Positions 23,927-29,268 of a DNA stretch of 29,268 bases are shown in pieces; position 1 is the first letter of the stretch, and every line of letters starts with the position of its first letter. The notes under the pieces are model-generated. The model had not been told where the DNA came from, made no database searches, and was given only the letters and a program-made list of their open reading frames with translations. The stretch is from CAZEHO01 sp964511945 (GTDB lineage Bacteria; Actinomycetota; Acidimicrobiia; Spongiisociales; UBA11373), in NCBI GenBank assembly GCA_964511945.1, contig CAZEHO010000037.1, positions 1-29,268 on the forward strand. The letters are read 5' to 3'. Made by a program: the position numbers and the translations under genes.

Positions 23927-24751
23927 TTAGCGGGCGCCGGTCACTTCGATGCAGTGGCCCGACACGTAGTTCGACAGCGGCGAGGCCAGGAAGAGCAGCA
24001 CCCCGGCGGCCTCTTCGGGCGTTCCCGGTCGACCCATTGGCACCATCTGGATCCCGATGTTGCGCATCTGCTCGGGGATCCCGAGAGTTATCTCGTTGTC
24101 CCCGCGCTCCACGACCTCACTACCGTCTTTGGCGAAGGTGAGCCGGGTATCGATGAACCCGAAGGCGACCGCATTCGCCTGGACGTTGAACCGGCCCCAT
24201 TCGATCGCCAGGGTCTTGGTGAGCCCGACTATGCCGGCCTTGGCCGCCGAGTAGTTGGCCTGGCCGAAGTTGCCCCGGGTCCCGCTCGTCGACGACACCG
24301 AGACGATCTTGCGCGCCTGCGCCGCGCCGTGCTCGGCGATCTCGGCCTTAGCCTGCTCCCTGATGTACGGCGTTGCTGCCCGGATGAGGCGGAATGCCGA
24401 GGTCAGGTGGATGTCGAGGATCGTCTGCCACTGTTCGTCGGTCATGTTGTGAATGACCCCGTCCCAGGTGAATCCGGCGTTGTTGACCAGGATGTCGATC
24501 CCGCCCCAGGTGCCGACGGCGGCGTCGATGAGTGCGGCGGTCGTCGTCGGATCGGACACGTCGCCCACCACCGGGGCGACTGCTCCGCCGCCGTGGCGGA
24601 TGTCTGCCGCGACCTCCTCCAGCGGATCGCCGTCGAGGTCGTTGATCACCACCCGGGCGCCTTCAGCGGCGAAGAGATGGGCGGCGGCGGCGCCGATGCC
24701 GCGTCCCGAGCCGGTGATGATGGCGGTCTTGCCGTCGAGCATCGGTCCCAT
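23927..24751 (-). CDS. short-chain dehydrogenase/reductase (FabG-like)
   Basis: A 274-aa SDR. TGSGRGIG (residues 13-20) is the nucleotide loop, NNAG follows at about 90, and the active site has Ser153/154 in SVSSTSG, Tyr167 and Lys171 in YSAAK. An aspartate after the second strand (VVINDLD) favours NAD(H). AGGAGG lies five bases before the ATG. The protein probably oxidises or reduces a hydroxyacyl or similar compound together with the adjacent CoA-transferase, for example on a hydroxyacyl-CoA (inference). There is an insertion around residues 195-215 (FAKDGSEVVERGDNE) that is less usual in FabG proteins. Confidence 0.9.
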   Translation of the reverse strand: MGPMLDGKTAIITGSGRGIGAAAAHLFAAEGARVVINDLDGDPLEEVAADIRHGGGAVAPVVGDVSDPTTTAALIDAAVGTWGGIDILVNNAGFTWDGVIHNMTDEQWQTILDIHLTSAFRLIRAATPYIREQAKAEIAEHGAAQARKIVSVSSTSGTRGNFGQANYSAAKAGIVGLTKTLAIEWGRFNVQANAVAFGFIDTRLTFAKDGSEVVERGDNEITLGIPEQMRNIGIQMVPMGRPGTPEEAAGVLLFLASPLSNYVSGHCIEVTGAR

Positions 24752-24797
24752 CGTGTCCTCCTCGGGGCAGCAGCGGGCGGAGGAGGCGAGGCCGGGG

Positions 24798-25466
24798 TTA
24801 GGTCCGGTCTTCCTTCGCCTCGTCGTAATAGTCGAGCCGGTCCAGCGGCATCACCAGGGAGGTAAGCACGTTCATGAGGTGTGCGGTCAGCCGCTTCAGG
24901 TAGCGGAAGTACAGTGCACGGGCGACGGCGTCGGCCGGTGAGCCCTGTGAGTTGTAGGCGGCCTTGATGTGAGCGTCGTACTCATCGAGAAAGCCGTCGG
25001 CTCGGTGGATCAGCTCTTGGGCCCGCTGCGTTTCCCGGTCCCCGAAGACGTCTGCGACGTCGTCAATGAGATTGCCCGCCTTCTCCCGGTACGACTCGAG
25101 TTCGTCGCGGTCATCGGCAGCTTCGAAGTCTGCCCCGTACTTGGCCAGGTCGTAGAGGTTCTTGGCGTAGTCGCCAACCCGCTCTGCGTCCTTGACGACG
25201 CTCATGTACCCGAGGACCAGTGGCAGGTCGACGGTCTCCACCGAAGCGTGCACCATCAGAGCGCGCCGCACCGCCTGCTGGATGGCATTGATTTCCTGGT
25301 CGGTGCGCTTGACTCGCTTCTTGGTGGCCTTGGACTTGCCCCCACCGAACACCGCGTCGGTTGCCGCGTCGAACACATCACGAGCATCGCGGACCATTTC
25401 CACGAGCATGCTCTCGACGTCTTCCAGTGTCGAGTGGGCGCCCCTTCTGAAGAACTCAAGAACCAT
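24798..25466 (-). CDS. PhoU-like (DUF47-type) helical protein
   Basis: A 222-aa all-helical protein from the ATG at 25466, with AAGGAG seven bases upstream that overlaps the stop of the transporter gene. It contains DVESMLVEMVRDARDVFDAA and VDLPLVLGYMSVVKDAERVG followed by DYAKNLYDLAK. The acidic D-x-x-x-x-G/D-Y pattern is like the metal-binding helices of PhoU/DUF47 proteins. Such proteins regulate phosphate uptake by transporters. It is coupled to the upstream Na/Pi cotransporter gene and probably controls it. Confidence 0.8.
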   Translation of the reverse strand: MVLEFFRRGAHSTLEDVESMLVEMVRDARDVFDAATDAVFGGGKSKATKKRVKRTDQEINAIQQAVRRALMVHASVETVDLPLVLGYMSVVKDAERVGDYAKNLYDLAKYGADFEAADDRDELESYREKAGNLIDDVADVFGDRETQRAQELIHRADGFLDEYDAHIKAAYNSQGSPADAVARALYFRYLKRLTAHLMNVLTSLVMPLDRLDYYDEAKEDRT

Positions 25467-25477
25467 GGCGACGCTCC

Positions 25478-26635
25478 TTAACTCAGAATCACGATACCCA
25501 GCACCGGCAGCGCAATGAAGAACCCGGCCACGTAGGCCAGCGCCAGTGTCTTGCGCCGCATGGCCACTCCGGCGAGGTGGTCGGCGAGGGTAACCGGGAC
25601 ATAGCGGATCTTCGACCAAGAGAACAGGATCAGGATTCCGGTGATGTTGAAAAGGGTGTGGACCACGGCAATCGTCAGCCCGGCGACCTTGCCGGCGCCG
25701 AGTGCAGCCAGCAGCGCTGTGATGGTGGTCCCGACATTTGCCCCGAGGGTGATCGGGTAGGCATTGCGAACCGCCAGGATGCCCGATGCCACCAGCGGGA
25801 TCAGGATCGATGTGGTGATGCTCGACGACTGAACCGCCACCGTGACGACCAACCCGACGGTCATGCCGACGAGGCCGCTGCGAGCCAGTGCCGCATTCAG
25901 CGACCGCTCGATTCGGGAGGCAACCAGGACCTTCATGTTCTTCGTCACAAAGGTCAGCGTGACGAAGATGAGTGCGATCCCCATCAGGATCAGGATTGTG
26001 CCGATGACGCCATCCGAGGAGGACATCCACTCGACGGTGTCCTCGAGGATTCCGCTCAGCCACTTGACTGCACCCTTGATCGGACTGTTGAAGCTCCCAC
26101 CGAGTTCCTCACCGCCGGCGAGGAAGGTCGAAATCGACTTGGCGGCCTTGGACAGGAACCCGGTCAACACCTCGAGTGGCAGGATCACTGCGACGGCGAT
26201 GAGATTGAAGAAGTCGTGCATCGTCGCGGCAGTGAATGCCCGCCGGAACTCCTCCGACTCACGCAGGTGCGCCAGCGAGACGATGGTGTTGGTGACCGTT
26301 GTGCCGATGTTGGCTCCCATGATCATGGGGACCGCCGCATCGACGTCCAGCACACCAGCGGCGACGAGGCCGACAATCGTGGCCGTCGTCACCGAAGACG
26401 ACTGGACGAGGACCGTCGCCAGGATGCCGACAAACAGGCCGGCTACCGGGTTGGTGACGTTGTCGAACAGTGCATCGGTGAAGTCACTGCCGAGCGCCTT
26501 GATCCCCGACTCGAGAAGGCGCACGCCGACCAGGAAGAGGTAGAGAAGAGCAAGAACAAGGACTGCTCTCGCCGGAGCCGGGAGCCGACGGCGGGGCTGG
26601 GATGTCGGATCTATGGCATCACTTGGCGACGTCAC
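25478..26635 (-). CDS. Na/Pi cotransporter family protein (short form)
   Basis: A 385-aa membrane protein with two inverted repeats, each with the phosphate-transport signature: VLVQSSSVTTATIVGLV with GANIGTTVTN, and VAVQSSSITTSILIPLV with GANVGTTITA. The paired QSSS elements are diagnostic of NptA/SLC34-like sodium-phosphate cotransporters. It has no C-terminal PhoU domain; instead a PhoU-like gene follows 11 bases later. It probably imports or exports phosphate with sodium across the inner membrane. It starts 76 bases after the next transporter gene on the same strand. Confidence 0.9.
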   Translation of the reverse strand: MTSPSDAIDPTSQPRRRLPAPARAVLVLALLYLFLVGVRLLESGIKALGSDFTDALFDNVTNPVAGLFVGILATVLVQSSSVTTATIVGLVAAGVLDVDAAVPMIMGANIGTTVTNTIVSLAHLRESEEFRRAFTAATMHDFFNLIAVAVILPLEVLTGFLSKAAKSISTFLAGGEELGGSFNSPIKGAVKWLSGILEDTVEWMSSSDGVIGTILILMGIALIFVTLTFVTKNMKVLVASRIERSLNAALARSGLVGMTVGLVVTVAVQSSSITTSILIPLVASGILAVRNAYPITLGANVGTTITALLAALGAGKVAGLTIAVVHTLFNITGILILFSWSKIRYVPVTLADHLAGVAMRRKTLALAYVAGFFIALPVLGIVILS

Positions 26636-26711
26636 GGACCAGGTCCTCGGGGTTCGGCCGACCGCAGATTCGCAGCACCGCTCAACTTAGGCAAGCCGGA
26701 GTCCAGCGGGA

Positions 26712-28391
26712 TCAGATCTCCGGACGGTCGTCCGAGGGAAGGCTCGCCCTAGCGATCCGTTTTGCGAAGTAGTAGATGCGTTTCAGGTTGGCGATGACAT
26801 CGATTTCGAAGCGGTAGGTGGCTACCCGTTTTGGCTCCGGTGCGGCCAGGCGCCTCGCCTCGTGGGCCAGCGTTGCCTGTTCCATCGTGGTCACGTCGCG
26901 CTTCATGCCAATGGCTTCGGCGGCCGCCTCACTATCCTTCTCGGCGAGAGCCACCAGCGCCAGGTCGAGCGCTCGCAGCACCGCCTGGTGGAACTCGCGG
27001 AGGACCGCTTGGGTCGATTCGCTTACGACGATCCCACCGGCCAGACGAGCCCTGCCGAGCCCAACCAGGTTTGTTTCGATGATGTCGCCTATGGCCTCGA
27101 GGTCGTTCGTGGCCTCCATGACGCCGACGAGTTCGGCCGTGCTCGTCTCGCTCAGTCGGCTCTCTCCGATCCGGCCGAGATAGGTGATGATCTGCCCGTG
27201 GAGTGCGTCGATCTCGTCGTCGGCGGCCGCCAACTCCTCGAGTTGGTCGAGGTCACCATTGATCACAGTGTCGAGGGCCATCGCGAGCATGCTTCGGGCC
27301 CGCCGCGCCATGCGCTCCAGTTCTCTGCGAGCGTGATCCAGCGCGAGCGGTGGAGCCGTTCTCAGGAGTTCCTCGTCGAGGTACTTCGCCCGAACTAAGG
27401 CCTCTTCGGCCGGCGCCCGTTCCGGGACTATGCGCTGGATCAAGGCGGCGAACTGATTGGTGAACCCGATGAACAGGAAGGCGTTGACCACGTTGAAGAT
27501 CGTGTGAGCGTTGGCGACCTGGCGGGCGGTGCCGCCGCCGAGGCCGGAGACGAAGTCGGCGAAAACACCGACGAATCCCACCCACAGCACGACCCCGATC
27601 ACTTTGAACATGGTGTGAGCCACGGCTGCCTGGAGCGCATCGCGCGGCTTCCCGATGGCTGCGAGCATGGCGGTAACGGTGGTTCCGATGTTCGCGCCGA
27701 GGATCAGGGCGATCCCCGCCTCGATGGTGATGAGGCCCTGCGACGCCAGCACGATCACGATGCCGATGGTTGCCGACGACGACTGGACGAGAGCTGTGAA
27801 CAGGGCGGCGGCGGCGATGCCGATCAGTGGGTTTTCCATGCGGGCCATGGCATCGATGAACGTCTCGTTGGTCCGCAGCGGCGCCATCGCGTCACCCATC
27901 ACGCTCATCCCGTAGAAGACGAGTCCGAGGCCCATGACCAGGTGGCCCTGGGTCCTTCGGGTTGACCTCCGGGAGAAGAATGACACCCCGAACCCGGTGG
28001 CAACGATGGCCAGCGCCCAGCGCTTGACGTCGAAGGCCAGTACCTGAGCGGTGACGGTCGTGCCGATGTCGGCCCCCAGGATGACCCCGATCGATTGGGA
28101 CAGCGTCATGAGGCCGGATGTGATGAAGCCGACCACCAGCACCGTCGTCACCGAGGAGGATTGGATGACCGCGGTCAGCCCGGCGCCGGTGGCCAATCCG
28201 GCGAACCGATTGGAAGTCAGCCGATCGAGAACGGATCGCATCTTGGAGCCGGCCACCATCTTCAAGGACTCGGTGAGCCGGTCGAGGCCGAGGAGGAACA
28301 GGGCGAGGCCCCCGAGCAGTGTCACGATGATCAGGAACCAGTCGAGGGAATCCCCTGTGGTGGAATCCGCCAGCACCGTTGCCGGATCCAT
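26712..28391 (-). CDS. Na/Pi cotransporter family protein with C-terminal PhoU domain
   Basis: A 559-aa protein. The N-terminal about 310 residues are the two-repeat membrane part: TAVIQSSSVTTVLVVGF with GADIGTTVTA, and TALVQSSSATIGIVIVL with GANIGTTVTA. Residues about 340-550 are a PhoU-like helical domain (HARRELERMARRARSML, LEAIGDIIETNLVGLGRARL). This is the YjbB/NptA long form; a PhoU-like tail probably senses phosphate or metal. Start ATG 28391 follows GGGAGGTG at about 10 bases. It differs enough from its neighbour at 25478 to be a separate paralogue, not a recent copy. Confidence 0.92.
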   Translation of the reverse strand: MDPATVLADSTTGDSLDWFLIIVTLLGGLALFLLGLDRLTESLKMVAGSKMRSVLDRLTSNRFAGLATGAGLTAVIQSSSVTTVLVVGFITSGLMTLSQSIGVILGADIGTTVTAQVLAFDVKRWALAIVATGFGVSFFSRRSTRRTQGHLVMGLGLVFYGMSVMGDAMAPLRTNETFIDAMARMENPLIGIAAAALFTALVQSSSATIGIVIVLASQGLITIEAGIALILGANIGTTVTAMLAAIGKPRDALQAAVAHTMFKVIGVVLWVGFVGVFADFVSGLGGGTARQVANAHTIFNVVNAFLFIGFTNQFAALIQRIVPERAPAEEALVRAKYLDEELLRTAPPLALDHARRELERMARRARSMLAMALDTVINGDLDQLEELAAADDEIDALHGQIITYLGRIGESRLSETSTAELVGVMEATNDLEAIGDIIETNLVGLGRARLAGGIVVSESTQAVLREFHQAVLRALDLALVALAEKDSEAAAEAIGMKRDVTTMEQATLAHEARRLAAPEPKRVATYRFEIDVIANLKRIYYFAKRIARASLPSDDRPEI

Positions 28392-28579
28392 GAGCAGAAC
28401 ACACCTCCCTGCCGGCCTGATGAGCGGCCGATCGGGACGAGGCTACCGCTTCGACCGGATCTGGCCGGTCTTCCTTGCTGAAAAGGATTGCGGCCCGTAC
28501 CGACACCGACTGCCCGTCCTAGCCTGGGTGGTTGACCACCCTCCCGGTCGCGTCGGCGGACGGGCGAAGGACGCATGTG

Positions 28580-29268
28580 ATGGGTGTGGCGGGTCTGTTC
28601 GCCGAGCAGATTGGGGTGTTGGGGACTGAGGAGGCGTTTGCGCTTGGTGCGTTGATCGGTGAGGTTGAGTCTGGTGGGGAGCGGGTGATCCGGGCGAATT
28701 TGGGTCAGCCGGGTTTCCCTTCGCGACTCATGTTGCCGATGCGGTGATCGCGGCGATCCGGGCCGGTCAGACGACGTATTGCGACCCGCAGGGCCTCCCC
28801 GAAGTCCGAGCGGCTATTGCCACCAAGGTGGCGGCGGATCGGGGCCTGGACCCGATTGGTCCGGAGCGGGTGGTGGTGTTTGCGGGGGGCCGTCCCCCGA
28901 TTGGCTTGGCGCAGCATGCGTACTTGGAGCCGGGCGATGAGGTGATCTACCCGTCACCGGGGTATCCGTTGTTTGAGTCGTTCATCCAGTATGTCGGTGC
29001 GGTACCGGTCCCGCTGCGGCTGGGGGAGGAGTCGGGGTTCAGTTTCCCCTCGGCGCAGACACGATGCCCGGGATCCTCGCCGGGACCCTCGAAGCCTCGA
29101 AGCAACGTTTGGCCGATCGGGGCCGCACCCTGCGTGCCGGTGCCCCCGATGTGGAGCAGATCTACCTAGCCGCCGGCCCCACTGCGGTGCGGTCGCCTCC
29201 TATGGGGCGTTCGTCGCACCGCTCGGGCACATCGCATCCCGGCTGCATGCGATTGGGAATCAGATGCG
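28580..29268 (+). pseudogene. class I/II aminotransferase remnant, chimeric and frameshifted
   Basis: From an ATG at 28580 (GAAGGA upstream) the frame reads GLFAEQIGVLGTEEAFALGA and RANLGQPGFP. It then shifts near 28722 to HVADAVIAAIRAGQTTYCD, GLPEVRAAIATKVAADRG and YPSPGYPLFESFIQYVGAV, which is the N-terminal third of an aspartate-type aminotransferase. Beyond about 29045 the frame changes again and reads GADTMPGILAGTLEASKQRL and APDVEQIYLAAG, which I do not recognise as aminotransferase; it may be another gene's fragment. No PLP lysine is present. Base use is more T/G-rich than in neighbours, which suggests a different origin. Confidence 0.65.

Noticed and set aside
23234..24865. A 543-aa plus-strand ORF opposite the CoA-transferase and SDR
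   Set aside because: Both genes beneath it have complete active-site motifs; this frame is an open-by-bias antisense ORF.
24798..26063. 421-aa reading of the PhoU-like ORF from 26063
   Set aside because: The upstream 200 residues are arginine/proline-rich shadow of the transporter; the ATG at 25466 has a proper SD.
1..29268. CRISPR arrays, rRNA, tRNA and complete insertion sequences
   Set aside because: No regularly spaced repeats, tRNA-like cloverleaf ends or transposase motifs were recognised by eye.

Overview
The window is GC-rich bacterial DNA with frequent GTG/TTG starts, Shine-Dalgarno (SD) sites, a BTAD-type regulator and an OFA-type transporter. This suggests a high-GC actinobacterium-like organism, possibly Acidimicrobiia or a related uncultured lineage. 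The placement is inferred from style and gene content, not from a marker gene. I found no rRNA, tRNA or CRISPR array.

Left part (1-9000), mostly housekeeping or accessory: the edge of an alpha/beta esterase, an OFA-family MFS transporter, a tandem-ACT protein, a DUF1059-like protein, a BTAD regulator, a SemiSWEET-like transporter, a 119-aa unknown, a SAM methyltransferase, and a PAS-GAF-PAS sensor histidine kinase whose membrane domain appears split by a frameshift. Three copies of a short palindromic element (CACCYTGGGGTG) lie between these genes.

Centre (9100-19200), a corrinoid-dependent demethylation and methyl-oxidation island. It holds a non-pyrrolysine MttB-superfamily methyltransferase, a Nudix hydrolase, an XRE-cupin regulator, and a tight minus-strand operon: folD, corrinoid-protein remnant, methyl-H4folate:corrinoid methyltransferase, MetH-activation-like protein, metV, metF, and a RamA-type corrinoid reactivator. 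Read as a pathway, a methyl group from a quaternary amine goes to a corrinoid protein, then to H4folate, then is oxidised by MetF/MetV and FolD. The corrinoid carrier gene is gutted, so the carrier must come from elsewhere. Three promoters share the operator ATTGAT-N3-ATCAAT, and the XRE-cupin protein is the obvious candidate regulator.

Next (19290-22770): a class III aminotransferase and a glycine-amidinotransferase-type enzyme form one operon. It diverges from a frameshifted NTF2-like gene and a TetR gene that lost its DNA-binding domain. Two copies of a second operator sit in this divergent promoter, 42 bp apart and inverted. A near-identical third copy overlaps the first-class operator upstream of mttB, tying the two loci together.

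Right part (22750-29268): a CaiB/BaiF CoA-transferase with an SDR, two Na/Pi cotransporter-family proteins with a PhoU-like protein, and a broken aminotransferase at the edge. Decay is confined to regulators, the corrinoid carrier and side genes, while the long enzyme ORFs are intact.
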